Assembly: GCA_033856275.1 (NCBI GenBank) | Contig: JAWVFJ010000044.1 | Span: forward strand, 1-62,719 | Reading direction: 5' to 3' | From: VRUE01 sp033856275 | Lineage (GTDB): Bacteria; Actinomycetota; Thermoleophilia; Solirubrobacterales; 70-9 | DNA: 62,719 nucleotides | Shown here: positions 23,516 to 32,319 of the stretch, piece by piece | Numbering within the stretch: position 1 is the stretch's first letter | Layout: every line of letters starts with the position of its first letter | Program-made: the position numbers and the translations under genes | The notes under the pieces: generated by a model | Seen by the model: the letters and a program-made list of their open reading frames with translations, nothing else | Told to the model about the DNA's origin: nothing | The model's database searches: none

Positions 23516-25448
23516 GCCAGTACAGCGTGGCCGGCGCTACATGCCGGGCCTCGACGGCCTGCGCGCGATCGCGGTGCTCGGCGTCGTCCTCTACCACCTC
23601 AAATTCGGCTGGGCCGAAGGCGGCCTGCTCGGCGTCGGCGTTTTCTTCACCCTCAGCGGCTACCTGATCACCGACATCCTGCTCAACCAGGTCAACAGCG
23701 GCGGGATCAAACTGAAGTCCTTCTGGCTGGCCCGCGCCCGTCGCCTGCTGCCGGGCCTCTTTCTGATGCTGATCGTGGTGATGGCCTGGGTGACCGTGAT
23801 CGGCCCGCACCAGCCGAGCGACTTCCGCCTGGCCGCTCTAAGCGCCGTCGGCTACTTCAACAACTGGTGGCTGATCTTCCACGACGTCTCCTACTTCGCC
23901 CGCTTCGCGCCGCCCTCGCCGCTCAACCACCTCTGGTCGCTCTCGGTCGAGGAGCAGTTCTACATCGTCTGGCCCTTCCTGCTGATGGCGGCGCTGCACT
24001 TCGTGCCGGAAGCGAGGCGCAAGGCCGGCCCGCGTCCCCGCCTCGCCGCCGTCGCCCTGGTTGGGGCGCTCTGCTCGGGGATCCTGATGGCGGTCCTCTA
24101 CCACCCCTCGCTCGATCCCTCGCGGGTCTACTACGGCACCGACACCCGCGCCCTGGAGCTCCTGGTCGGCGCGGCGCTGGCGATGGTCTGGCCCAGCCGC
24201 AGCCTCACGGCCAAGGTGACGCCGCAGGCGCGGCGGACGATCGACGCGGCGGGGCTCGCCGGCCTGGTCGTGATCGCGCTGATGTTTTGGCAATCGAGCG
24301 AGTTCTCGTCCTTCATCTACCGCGGCGGCTTCGCCCTGTTGGCGATCGGCACCGCCGTCGCCGTCGCCGCCTTCGCCCACCCTGCCTCGCGGCTGGGCCC
24401 AATCGTCGGCTGCAAGCCGATGCGCTGGATCGGCGAACGCTCCTACGGCATCTACCTCTGGGCCCTGCCGATCATCGTGCTGACCTCGCCGCAGGGGGTG
24501 CACGGTCCCAACCTGCTGCGAGCGATCCTGCAAGTGGCGGCGATCATGGCGGTGGCGGAGCTCTCCTGGCGCTATGTCGAGAACCCGATCCGCCACGGCG
24601 CTCTGGGCAGGCTCTGGGCGCAGTGGAAAGCAGGGCGCTGGCGGCTGGAGCGGATGCCGCGCGAGGGCTGGGTGGGGGTCGCCGTGGGTGGCATCGTCGT
24701 CGCCTTCGCGATCGCTGGCCTGGCGGGAGTGGGGGTCTCGAACTCACCCGCGATCGGCGCCGAACCGGTGGCGAAGACGATCACGGCGAAGAACGTCAAG
24801 CGCAAGCCGCTGGCAACGATCTGCGAAGGGGTCGTGCACATCGGCGACTCGACTTCCGAGGGCCTCGTCTCCGAAGAATATTTGCCCGATCCGCACCAGC
24901 TGATCAGCGCCCAGTATGCGCGCGTCGGGGCCACCACCCAGCACCTCGAGGTCTCCGGCGCCCGCTCGATCTATGAGAACTTCGAAGGCGAACCGAACGC
25001 CCAGGAAGTCGCCGAAGCCTGGAAGAACGAAGGCTTCAAAGGCTGTTGGGTGATCGCGATGGGGACCAACGAGGCGGCCAACGTCGCCGCCGGCTCGACC
25101 GTCACCTATGACGATCGGATCGACCTGATGATGTCGACGATCGGCGGCGAACCGGTGATGTGGGTGAACGTCAAGTCACTGGTTCCCAACGGCCCCTACG
25201 CCGCGGCGAACATGCAGAGCTGGGACAAAGCGCTGCTGGAGGCCTGCGACCGCTATCCCGAGATGCGCATCTACGACTGGGCCGCCGACGTGAAGGACGA
25301 CTGGTTCATCCCCGACGGGATCCACTTCACCTCGGAAGGCTATGCGGCGCGCGGCCGGCTGATCGCCGACGCGCTCCTCGAAGCGTTCCCCAACAGCGAA
25401 ACCCCGCCGAAGCTGACCGACGCCAAGGACTGCGTCGTCTCCGGCTAG
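23508..25448 (+). CDS. Acyltransferase-3 (OafA/YrhL-like) with C-terminal SGNH domain
   Basis: A 646-residue membrane enzyme. Residues 10-360 form the acyltransferase-3 bundle of about 10 membrane helices: GLDGLRAIAVLGVVLYHL with the catalytic His, FFTLSGYLITDIL, and LWSLSVEEQFYIVWP. After an 11th hydrophobic segment (about residues 385-405) comes an extracellular SGNH domain with HIGDSTSEGL and IPDGIHFT. OafA-like proteins carry acetyl groups across the membrane and the SGNH domain transfers them to surface glycans. It overlaps the separate SGNH gene upstream. The stop is shared with the convergent gene as CTAG. Confidence 0.9.
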   Translation: MPEPVQRGRRYMPGLDGLRAIAVLGVVLYHLKFGWAEGGLLGVGVFFTLSGYLITDILLNQVNSGGIKLKSFWLARARRLLPGLFLMLIVVMAWVTVIGPHQPSDFRLAALSAVGYFNNWWLIFHDVSYFARFAPPSPLNHLWSLSVEEQFYIVWPFLLMAALHFVPEARRKAGPRPRLAAVALVGALCSGILMAVLYHPSLDPSRVYYGTDTRALELLVGAALAMVWPSRSLTAKVTPQARRTIDAAGLAGLVVIALMFWQSSEFSSFIYRGGFALLAIGTAVAVAAFAHPASRLGPIVGCKPMRWIGERSYGIYLWALPIIVLTSPQGVHGPNLLRAILQVAAIMAVAELSWRYVENPIRHGALGRLWAQWKAGRWRLERMPREGWVGVAVGGIVVAFAIAGLAGVGVSNSPAIGAEPVAKTITAKNVKRKPLATICEGVVHIGDSTSEGLVSEEYLPDPHQLISAQYARVGATTQHLEVSGARSIYENFEGEPNAQEVAEAWKNEGFKGCWVIAMGTNEAANVAAGSTVTYDDRIDLMMSTIGGEPVMWVNVKSLVPNGPYAAANMQSWDKALLEACDRYPEMRIYDWAADVKDDWFIPDGIHFTSEGYAARGRLIADALLEAFPNSETPPKLTDAKDCVVSG

Positions 25449-25870
25449 AATATTTGGGCGTCGAGGAAGCCGGCGATCAGCACCAGCCAGCCACCGATCT
25501 CGGCGACGATCAGGCTGGCCATGAAGGCCTCGAGACCGCGGCCCGGGCGGCGGAACTGGTTGTCGGTGTCCCGCCTCCACCCGTGCACCATGTAGCCGAG
25601 GACCGCGGCGTAGAAGTAGAACGCCAGCGCCCCGGCGGCGAGCAGGTTGACCAGCACCCCCCAGCCGCTCAGCTCGACGAACGTCGCGATCAAGAGCAGG
25701 GCGAAGCTGTAGAGCAGCGCTGCCCGGTGCGCGATGTCCGTATACGGATGCGCCAGCCCCTCCTCCGAGGCATCCATCTGCCGGAACTTCATCACCCCCA
25801 GCAGCAGCGCCCAGAGAAACATCAACGCCGCCGCCAGCAGCACGACCTTCGTGTCGTCTCCCAGAACCAC
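25445..25870 (-). CDS. Four-helix membrane protein of unknown function
   Basis: A 141-residue protein with four hydrophobic segments (about residues 8-27, 48-65, 70-92, 112-135) and a charged loop DTDNQFRRPGRG. No family recognised. Start is GTG 25870, placed 6 nt after a TAGTCT box on the minus strand with no ribosome-binding site, implying a leaderless mRNA. Its stop overlaps that of the convergent acyltransferase by 4 nt. Confidence 0.65.
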   Translation of the reverse strand: MVLGDDTKVVLLAAALMFLWALLLGVMKFRQMDASEEGLAHPYTDIAHRAALLYSFALLLIATFVELSGWGVLVNLLAAGALAFYFYAAVLGYMVHGWRRDTDNQFRRPGRGLEAFMASLIVAEIGGWLVLIAGFLDAQIF

Positions 25871-25875
25871 GTACC

Positions 25876-25882
25876 TAGACTA
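25876..25882. promoter_or_regulatory. Overlapping back-to-back -10 boxes (TAGACTA)
   Basis: TAGACTA reads as TAGACT on the plus strand (25876-25881) and TAGTCT on the minus strand (25882-25877). The minus reading is 6 nt before the GTG of the four-helix membrane protein. The plus reading would start transcription near 25888, 48 nt before the VOC gene, which has its own AGGAGG. A single near-symmetric element may thus serve both genes. Confidence 0.5.
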
Positions 25883-25935
25883 TGCCGGGCTCGCCCAGGT
25901 TCTGCCTCACACCGATCCCCAAGCTAGGAGGAAAC

Positions 25936-26307
25936 ATGGCCACCATCACCGGCGTCGATTTCGCCACCGTCTTCGTCAAGGACTACCCCGCCGCCGTAGA
26001 GTTCTACGCCCAGACCCTCGGCCTCGAGCACTCGGTCGACTACGGCAAAATCCCCGGCGGCGAGTTCGAGACCGGCAATCTCACGCTTCAGGTCCTCGAC
26101 GCAGCCGCGGTCGGCCAGGAGTTCCGGCCCAGCGGCCACCCGCTCGCCTTCCACGTGGATGACGTAGAGGCCACCCGCAATGAGCTTGAGGCCAAGGGCA
26201 TCACCTTCTCCGCCGACACGATGGACAGCGGCGTCTGCCACATGGCCTTCTTCGCCGACCCCGATGGCAACGCTTTGGTCCTGCACCACCGCTACGCGCC
26301 TCGCTAA
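25936..26307 (+). CDS. VOC-superfamily (glyoxalase/bleomycin-resistance-like) protein
   Basis: A 123-residue single VOC module with two beta-alpha-beta-beta-beta units: FATVFVKDYPAAVEFY opens the first, HPLAFHVDDVEATRNEL the second, and CHMAFFADPDGNALVLH closes it. Candidate metal ligands are the His in AFHVDD, the His in CHMAFF and Glu/Gln positions in the first half. VOC proteins are dioxygenases, glyoxalases or small-molecule binders, and the sequence does not decide. Start ATG 25936 has AGGAGG at 25926-25931. Stop shared with the convergent HNH gene (CTAA). Confidence 0.85.
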   Translation: MATITGVDFATVFVKDYPAAVEFYAQTLGLEHSVDYGKIPGGEFETGNLTLQVLDAAAVGQEFRPSGHPLAFHVDDVEATRNELEAKGITFSADTMDSGVCHMAFFADPDGNALVLHHRYAPR

Positions 26308-26840
26308 AGCGAATCGCCCTTTTGACGGTTGCAGTCGGAGCAGAGCAGCTGTAGGTTCTCCACGCTCGTCGCCCCACCGCGGGATACCGGCAGAATGTGG
26401 TCGTACTGTAGATCGAAGTTGGACCCGCATTCGACACAGCGGCCACCGTCAGGCTCGAAGATGACCCGCCGGACTTCTTCTGGCACTGGAACCCGCACCG
26501 GCACCTGCGTTGCTTCCGCGCGCATCAGGCTGTGGGCAGTCTCGAGCTTGCGCCGATGCGAGCGCTCCCTCTGCAGGACCAGTGCCTTGACGTCTTCGCC
26601 GGTGAGCGCATCGTCGTCCCAATAGATGCACTCGTGAAACCACCAATAGGTCCGCTTGCCAGACCCAACCAGCGGGACCGGATTCTCCCACTGGGCCGTG
26701 GCGGCGCTCTGGTACCACTGGTCCTTCCAGCGCACGTCGAAGATCCGCCTGCCGGACATCAGCGCATAGCGCCCTGTGAACATTCCTGCAAATGACCAAG
26801 GAAGACGCACAACCTCGGCATTCTTATCCGCCCGCAGCAT
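26304..26840 (-). CDS. HNH endonuclease family protein
   Basis: A 178-residue protein. The last 50 residues form an HNH nuclease of the zinc-bracketed type: CVECGSNFDLQYDHILPVSR, then ENLQLLCSDCN, with two CxxC pairs holding zinc, the catalytic DH pair and the following Asn. The N-terminal 120 residues are aromatic- and Arg-rich with no known domain and may set DNA specificity. Start ATG 26840 follows GGAGGG by 4 nt; a longer reading to 26876 is possible. The coding sequence is less GC-rich than its neighbours and the gene is next to a tRNA, so horizontal acquisition is possible. No methyltransferase partner is present. Confidence 0.8.
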   Translation of the reverse strand: MLRADKNAEVVRLPWSFAGMFTGRYALMSGRRIFDVRWKDQWYQSAATAQWENPVPLVGSGKRTYWWFHECIYWDDDALTGEDVKALVLQRERSHRRKLETAHSLMRAEATQVPVRVPVPEEVRRVIFEPDGGRCVECGSNFDLQYDHILPVSRGGATSVENLQLLCSDCNRQKGDSL

Positions 26841-27138
26841 CAAACCCTCCGTGTTCCGTCCGGGATTCCAGCACAATATTCGGCTTTGGACTAAGAAGTC
26901 TTTAGCGGCGAAACCGACGAACCGAAGCTAATGCGAGAAGCACAATGTCGATTCATCGACTACGCGAAGTAGAGCTTTCGGCCTTTGAAGCCTCCGACGG
27001 TGTGATGATCCTTCCACACGTCTCGACCGCGAACTTCGGCAGATGGCTATTCGGTGGGGTACCCAACTGGTGCCCAAGAGGCCTCGCTCGACGGTGTCGG
27101 AGGAGCCAGCTATCCGCATCAGATGCGGATCGCCGATA
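26841..27138. other. Intergenic region before tRNA-Asp
   Basis: 298 nt with no convincing gene. It is more A+T-rich near the HNH start (26865-26960), consistent with its promoter, and contains the tRNA 3' flank. The short frames present lack ribosome-binding sites and family resemblance. No attachment-site repeat of the tRNA end was found nearby. Confidence 0.5.
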
Positions 27139-27212
<74 letters not shown>

Positions 27213-27248
27213 AAGGGATGGGCGGATGGCCGCCCTCCGGAAAGTATT

Positions 27249-28343
27249 TCAGGGTCGCTGGATTCGGAGGTGGAAGGTGCCCGCGTGGAGGCGGGTCGAG
27301 CGGACGACGAGGCGGAGGTGGTGTTCGCCGCAGACGGTGTAGTCGAGTTGGTGGGCGGGGTTGAGGCCGTTGCGGGAGCTGCGAAGAAGCCTGCCGGCAC
27401 GGCTACGAAGGGCCAGTTCGTAGCCGTGCCTGTGCAGGCTGCTTGGGCGCAGGCTGACCAATCCGTCGAGCGGCGTACGCAGGGACTCGACGGCTGCGCC
27501 CTCCCCCCTGGCCGGAACGCGCCCGGACAGCGTGAAGCTGGTCCGCCCCTGCCAGGGCGCAAGTGTGTCTTCGCGGATCGCGCGGAAGGCGGAGGCGTTC
27601 GGCCGCAGGGCCGGGCTGTAGCGCCAGGTGACCGGGAGGTCCGGGAAGCGATAGTGGGCGAAAGACTCGGCAAAGGCCTCGCCCGGGTCCTCGAAGTAAT
27701 GGGTGCCCTCATCGCCGGGGTAGAAGCGACCATGGCGCTCTCCCTGGCAGACGCTCTCGAGGCTGGCCCAGCGCTCCGGGCCCCAGTCGATCGCGCTGTC
27801 GAAGGGCGCCGGCATTTCGCGGTGCTGGGCAACGTGGTGGCCGTACTCGTGGGCGAGGACGAAGTCGAAGGTCGCCCCGTCGCCGTCGGCTTCTTCATAG
27901 CCACCGATGACGATCTTGTTTTCGCCGCTGAAGTAGCAGGCCTCGGCGCCGAAGCCGCAGTCGAAGCCGAGCTGGAATTCGGTGTCGAGCTGAACCGTGA
28001 GCAGGTCGACCTCGTCGCCGTGGATCAGCGTGCCGATGAAGTCAGCGACTCGCTGCGGGTCGGTCACGTTGCAGGTTTCCAAGCAAGCCTGGGTGACGGA
28101 GACGGCGATCGTCGCGCCGCTGCCGTCGTCGATCGAGTAGCGCTGCGACGACGCGGATGCCGATATCCGCGCCGCCGCAGCACCGGGCTCGCCCAACACG
28201 ACGTCCCGCATCGGTACCGCAGGCCGCGGCACCTCGAGCGAGAGGCCCGGGTTGGGACGCTTGGCGACGGCTCCTCCCGGAACCGCCAGGAGAAGCGTGG
28301 TCATGGCTATGCCCGCAAGCGCCCCCGCCGGGCGCCTGCTCAC
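27249..28343 (-). CDS. Secreted putative zinc metalloprotease (HExxH)
   Basis: A 364-residue exported protein with signal peptide MSRRPAGALAGIAMTTLLLA ending near AVA (residue 27). The zinc site HEYGHH is near residue 164, and EDPGEAFAESFAHY about 60 residues later offers the glutamate third ligand, the spacing and style of gluzincin-like peptidases. Four cysteines before the active site (two in QACLETC and two in DCGFGAEAC) suggest disulfides. A C-terminal beta-rich domain (about residues 265-364) may bind the cell wall. The GTG start overlaps the stop of the upstream gene (GTGA), so the two are one unit. Confidence 0.75.
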   Translation of the reverse strand: MSRRPAGALAGIAMTTLLLAVPGGAVAKRPNPGLSLEVPRPAVPMRDVVLGEPGAAAARISASASSQRYSIDDGSGATIAVSVTQACLETCNVTDPQRVADFIGTLIHGDEVDLLTVQLDTEFQLGFDCGFGAEACYFSGENKIVIGGYEEADGDGATFDFVLAHEYGHHVAQHREMPAPFDSAIDWGPERWASLESVCQGERHGRFYPGDEGTHYFEDPGEAFAESFAHYRFPDLPVTWRYSPALRPNASAFRAIREDTLAPWQGRTSFTLSGRVPARGEGAAVESLRTPLDGLVSLRPSSLHRHGYELALRSRAGRLLRSSRNGLNPAHQLDYTVCGEHHLRLVVRSTRLHAGTFHLRIQRP

Positions 28344-29611
28344 GGAGCGGGACCCGGATCTATCTCATAGGCGCGTGCGGGAAGCGAGGCAGAGAGCGGA
28401 CGGTGGGCCGGGTGCACCCGGCTGGCGCTGGCGCCGCGGCGGCTCCGCAACCGTCGTGCGGCCCAGCGCGGCCGTGCCGGTTCGGCACCGAGCAGCGAAC
28501 CCCAGGTGGTGGTACCGATCGCGCCGTCGGCGGGGAGGCCGTGGGAGACCTGGAAAGAGCGCACCGCCGAGTAGGTCTGCTTGCCGAAGAGACCGGTGAT
28601 GGGAAGCTGCGCCTGCCCGGAGCCGACCAGGTGCTCTTGGGCCCAGACGACGAGATCGCCGCGGCTGCCACGCTTCAACAGCGGGTGGTCGACGATCGGG
28701 CGGTAGCCGGTGAGCGGACCGGCCGCGGTCGAGCCCAACGCGCCCCAACTGGCGGTGTTGGTCTCCTGCCAGTCCCACCAGCTCGGCGCCAGGCCGTAGC
28801 TGGCAGCGAAGCGGCGGAAGCGCAGCACCTGCCCGGCGCCCGGGTTGCCGTAGGTCTGCCCGATCGGGTAGACAGGATGGCCCCAGAGCCGGTTGAAGAG
28901 GTAAGTGTGCTCGTAGACGCCGCGCACCGAGGTACCGATCGCCTTCCAATACATCTGCGGCTGGTTGACGGTCGCCCCTTCGGGACCGAAGAAGACCGAG
29001 TAGGGGAAGGCCGGGTGATAGTCGACGTAGGGAAAGCCGGCGAGCGAGAGCGGGAAGTCTGCGCCGATGCGGGCGCGCAGGGCGCGGATGTAGCGTTCGG
29101 CCGAGGCATAGCGGCCCTCGTACTGTCCCTCAGCGTCGATCACCAGGCAATCGGCGCCACGGCGCACCGCGGCGGCCCCGATCTTGGCCTCGGCGACAGG
29201 GCTGTTGCCATAGACGAACTGCCAGGCGCAGACATCGAGTCCACCGGCGTGGAGCGCATCGACCAGGGCCGAGCTGAACTGGCTCCAGTAGTGGCCGGCG
29301 TCGCCGGACTTTATGTAGAGCGTGCCGATGTCGGTCCGGTTGGCGCGGGCGAGGATGCGGCCGATGTCGCCGCCCTCGGAGCGTTCGACATACCAAATCC
29401 ACATGCCCTGGCGGTCGAAGGGCGCGCCGCCGGCAGATGCTTCAGTCGACGGGTCAGTCGCTTCCCCGGTTCCACCCGGAATTGCGCAGGCAGGGGCTGG
29501 CATATACGCGAGGAGCGCCATCAGAGAGGAGATCGCGAAGAGAACTAGGCAGGTCCCTGGCGCCGCAAACGAACTTGTCTTCACGTCAACTGGGAACACG
29601 GTAGCGACCAT
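28340..29611 (-). CDS. Secreted glycosidase-like protein with peptidoglycan-binding domain
   Basis: A protein of about 423 residues with an N-terminal signal/anchor (hydrophobic LVLFAISSLMALLAYM). A barrel-like domain follows (about residues 70-300; GMWIWYVERSEGGDIGRILA, DCLVIDAEGQYEG, PQMYWKAIG, WWDWQETN), resembling the glycoside-hydrolase-like folds of wall-associated proteins. A C-terminal peptidoglycan-binding type-1 repeat (KRGSRGDLVVWAQEHL and ITGLFGKQTYSAVRSFQ) comes next, and then a basic tail. Start is unsure: ATG 29611 or GTG 29584; neither has a ribosome-binding site. Paired with the downstream secreted protease, it probably acts on the cell envelope. Confidence 0.75.
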   Translation of the reverse strand: MVATVFPVDVKTSSFAAPGTCLVLFAISSLMALLAYMPAPACAIPGGTGEATDPSTEASAGGAPFDRQGMWIWYVERSEGGDIGRILARANRTDIGTLYIKSGDAGHYWSQFSSALVDALHAGGLDVCAWQFVYGNSPVAEAKIGAAAVRRGADCLVIDAEGQYEGRYASAERYIRALRARIGADFPLSLAGFPYVDYHPAFPYSVFFGPEGATVNQPQMYWKAIGTSVRGVYEHTYLFNRLWGHPVYPIGQTYGNPGAGQVLRFRRFAASYGLAPSWWDWQETNTASWGALGSTAAGPLTGYRPIVDHPLLKRGSRGDLVVWAQEHLVGSGQAQLPITGLFGKQTYSAVRSFQVSHGLPADGAIGTTTWGSLLGAEPARPRWAARRLRSRRGASASRVHPAHRPLSASLPARAYEIDPGPAP

Positions 29612-29737
29612 TTGGCTGCGCGCAAAGGATCCCCCATACCATTGGCGTACCGAAACTAGGCATGACGGTATGCGTGCCTGCTCTTCCGAGTTTGGCGAAT
29701 TCATCCAATTGAGGGTGCCATCCGTAGTGACGGGGCA

Positions 29738-30153
29738 ATGAAGATTGCAAATCGTCGGAACCGGCATCTCGGGGCTCGTCGCAGCCCACCTCCTCCACCG
29801 CCAGCACGAACTGGTCGTCTACGAGGCCGGCGCCCGCGTCGGCGGCCACTCGCACACGGTCGAGGTCGAGAGCGAGGACGGCAATCACTGGATCGACACC
29901 GGCTTCGTCGTCTTCAACGACCGCAACTACCCCAACTTCGAACGGCTGCTGGACGAGCGCGGCGTCGCCAGCCAGCCCTCCCATATGAGCTTCTCGGTCT
30001 CCGATGGCCGCGACTTCGAGTACTCGGGCACACCGCGCGGGCTCTTCGCCCGACCGAGCCACCTGCTCCGCCCCTCCTTCTTCGGCATGCTGCGCGACTG
30101 GCCGTTTCAACCGCGAGGCCCAGGCGCTGATCGGCCTCAACGGCGCCGGGTAG
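29738..30153 (+). pseudogene. FAD-dependent amine oxidase-like gene, N-terminal fragment with frameshifts
   Basis: The first third of an NAD(P)/FAD-dependent oxidoreductase of about 420 residues. ATG 29738 gives MKIA, but an extra A in the AAA at 29749-29751 shifts the frame; the next frame continues IVGTGISGLVAAHLLHRQ, the expected FAD-binding motif. A second +1 shift lies in the CC at 30102-30103: after MLRDW the alternative frame reads RFNREAQALIGLNGAG, the expected continuation, and then stops at 30151-30153. Everything downstream (about 290 residues) is missing and DUF1365 sequence begins at once. A pseudogene or a damaged assembly. Confidence 0.75.
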
Positions 30154-30476
30154 AGGCGGTTGTCGCCGATGTCAACAACATCACCTGGGGAGAGCGTCAT
30201 CCTTATGTCCTGGCGCGTGGGACGCGCCGCGGAGCCGTGCTGGCCGACGAGCTCGACAAGACCCTTCACGTCTCCCCGCTGATGGGGATGGATCAGGCCT
30301 ACACCTTCCGCGCCAGTGAGCCCGGCGACCGTCTCAGCGTCCACATCGAGTCGCGTCCGGTGCAACGCGCCGACCCCCCGCCAGGAGGACAAGACGTTTC
30401 ACCTGTCGGGGGCGGCAAGGCATTCGACGCGACGCTCTCGCTGCGACGGCGCGAGCTCAGCCGCGCCCGGCTGGCC
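30147..30476 (+). pseudogene. DUF1365 gene, internal fragment
   Basis: About 110 residues that match the middle and C-terminal half of DUF1365 proteins: RVEAVVADVNNITWGERHPY, DKTLHVSPLMGMDQAYTFR, SEPGDRLSVHIE and FDATLSLRRRELSRARLA. The family's N-terminal half (about 120 residues) and the last 40 residues are absent. In intact genomes DUF1365 genes sit between an FAD amine oxidase and a cyclopropane-fatty-acid synthase, exactly the order left here. The fragment is in the same reading frame as the amine oxidase remnant, giving a misleading long chimeric reading frame. Confidence 0.7.
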
Positions 30477-30502
30477 GGGATGCTTGGCGCAGTGCATCGC
30501 GC

Positions 30503-31520
30503 GGCAGCGTCGGCCTCGGCGAGACCTACGTCGACGGCCTCTGGGAGACGGACGACCTGGTCGCGCTGATCCGCATCGCCGCGCGCGAGTTGGGCGAGAG
30601 TGGCGGCCTGCGCGGTGCCGTCGCCAGACCGCAGGGCTGGGCCCACCGGATGCGCAGCCTCGTGCCCGACAACACTCGTGCCAAGGCGAGGAAGCACATC
30701 GCCGCCCACTACGACCTCGGCAACGACCTCTTCGCCGCCTTCCTCGACGAGCGAATGCTCTACTCCTGCGCCTACTTCCCCCGCGAGGGCGCCAGCCTCG
30801 AGGAGGCGCAGTTGGCGAAGCTGGATCGGATCTGCCGCGAGCTGCAGCTCGGACCGGACAACCACCTGCTGGAGATCGGTTCTGGCTGGGGCGGCCTGGC
30901 GATCCACGCCGCCCGCGAATACGGCTGCCGGGTGACGACGACGACGATCTCCCCCGCCCAGCACGAGCTGGCCAGCCGCCGGGTGTGCGAGGCCGACCTG
31001 GACGAGCGCGTCGCCGTGCTGGAGCAGGACTACCGCGACCTGCGCGGCCGCTACGACAGGCTGGTCTCGGTCGAGATGATCGAGGCCGTCGGCTGGCGGC
31101 ACTTCGACGAGTACTTCGGCTGCTGCAGCGAGCTGCTCAGCGCCGACGGGCTGACGTTGCTGCAGGCGATCACGATCGACGACCGCCTCTACGACGCCGA
31201 GAGGGGTGCCCGCAGCTTCGGCCAACACCCACGTCTTCCCCGGTGGCTGCCTGCCCTCGAAGCAGCTGATCGCCGACTGCCTCGCTCGCGTCACCGACAT
31301 GCGTCAGGTATGGATGGACGACATCACCGCCCACTATCCACCCACCCTTGCCAACTGGCGCCAGCGTTTTCTCGGCGCCTGGGAGCGGCTGCGCGCCCGC
31401 GGCTACGACGAGCGATTTCGCCGCCTCTGGGAGTTCTACCTCTGCTCCTCCGAGGCGGGCTTCCGCGAGCGGCGGATCGGCGACGTGCAGCTGCTCCTCG
31501 CCAAGCCGAGGTGGCGGTGA
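30503..31520 (+). pseudogene. Cyclopropane-fatty-acyl-phospholipid synthase, 5'-truncated and frameshifted
   Basis: Most of a CFA synthase: GLGETYVDGLWETDDLVALI, HIAAHYDLGNDLFAAF, YSCAYFPREG, LEIGSGWGGLAIHAA (SAM motif I), VEMIEAVGWRHFDEYF and QAITIDDRLY. About 80 N-terminal residues are missing, and there is no start codon before the fused DUF1365 remnant. At GG 31220-31221 one extra G breaks the frame; the next frame continues ANTHVFPGGCLPSKQL to the normal end VQLLLAKPRWR at 31520. The last third and the 4-nt overlap with the next gene are preserved. Confidence 0.78.
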
Positions 31521-32275
31521 AAGAGGAGCAGCGCGAGCCGCTGCTCCTGCTCCACGGCCTCGGCGGCTCGAAGGAGATCTGGACGCCGGTGATCGAGTTG
31601 CTCGAGGCCAAGCGCGAGCCGGTTGCGATCGACCTGCCCGGCTTCGGTGAGACGCCGCCGCTGGCCGCGCAGGTCGAGCCGGCCGCGGCAAACCTCGCCG
31701 CGGCCGTCCACGAGCGCTGCCTCGAACTCGGGATCGAGCGGCCCCACGTCGCCGGTAATTCACTGGGCGGCTGGGTCGCGCTGGAGATGGGACGGGCCGG
31801 GTGGGCAGCCTCGGTAACCGCGATCTCACCCGCGGGCCTCTGGCGCTCGCCGATCGGCGAGCGCCGCAGCAACCCGCGCATCTGGGCCCGTCGCCTGCGC
31901 CCGCTCGTCTCACTCGCCCTGCACAACCGGCGGCTGCGCGAGCGAGCCCTCGCCACCTTCGCCGCCCACCCCGATCGCGTTCCCGCCACGGCGGGCCGCA
32001 AGCTGGTCCTCGGCTGGATCGACGCCAACGGCTACGACGGCGCCAACCGGGCGATGCGCACCCACGTCTTCGACCCGACCGACTACCCGGACCTGCCGGT
32101 GACGCTGGCCTGGGGCGAGCTCGACCAGCTCGTCGCCCCGCCACGACCCGAGCGGCGTCCGGCGGGCGCCCGCTTCCTCGTCCTGCCCGGTGTCGGGCAC
32201 ACGCCGACCTGGGACGACCCGGAGCTAATCGCCGCGACCCTGCTCGAGGGCAGCTCGGTCTCGGTCGCGCGCTGA
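31517..32275 (+). CDS. Alpha/beta-hydrolase fold protein
   Basis: A 252-residue hydrolase. LLLLHGLGGSKEIW is the oxyanion-hole region, GNSLGGW the nucleophile elbow with Ser, WGELDQLV the Asp and GVGHTPTWD the His of the triad. Closest in feel to small esterases or meta-cleavage-type hydrolases; the substrate is unknown. Start GTG 31517 overlaps the stop of the CFA synthase remnant (GTGA), so it was the last gene of that lipid operon and seems intact while the genes before it decayed. Confidence 0.85.
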   Translation: MKEEQREPLLLLHGLGGSKEIWTPVIELLEAKREPVAIDLPGFGETPPLAAQVEPAAANLAAAVHERCLELGIERPHVAGNSLGGWVALEMGRAGWAASVTAISPAGLWRSPIGERRSNPRIWARRLRPLVSLALHNRRLRERALATFAAHPDRVPATAGRKLVLGWIDANGYDGANRAMRTHVFDPTDYPDLPVTLAWGELDQLVAPPRPERRPAGARFLVLPGVGHTPTWDDPELIAATLLEGSSVSVAR

Positions 32276-32319
32276 GTCTGGGAGAGTTCCGAAACGAGCT
32301 CTACCGGAAGGAGAAGTGA

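Noticed and set aside
26928..27135. Short frames between the HNH gene and tRNA-Asp
   Set aside because: No ribosome-binding site, no coding-like composition and no recognisable protein features.
29745..30569. A 274-residue protein starting MQIVGTGISGL as a functional gene
   Set aside because: It is an accidental in-frame fusion of amine oxidase and DUF1365 fragments followed by frame-shifted CFA sequence.
30299..31300. Long open frame on the minus strand across the CFA remnant
   Set aside because: It is low-complexity, antisense to clear CFA synthase and DUF1365 homology, and a typical effect of high GC content.
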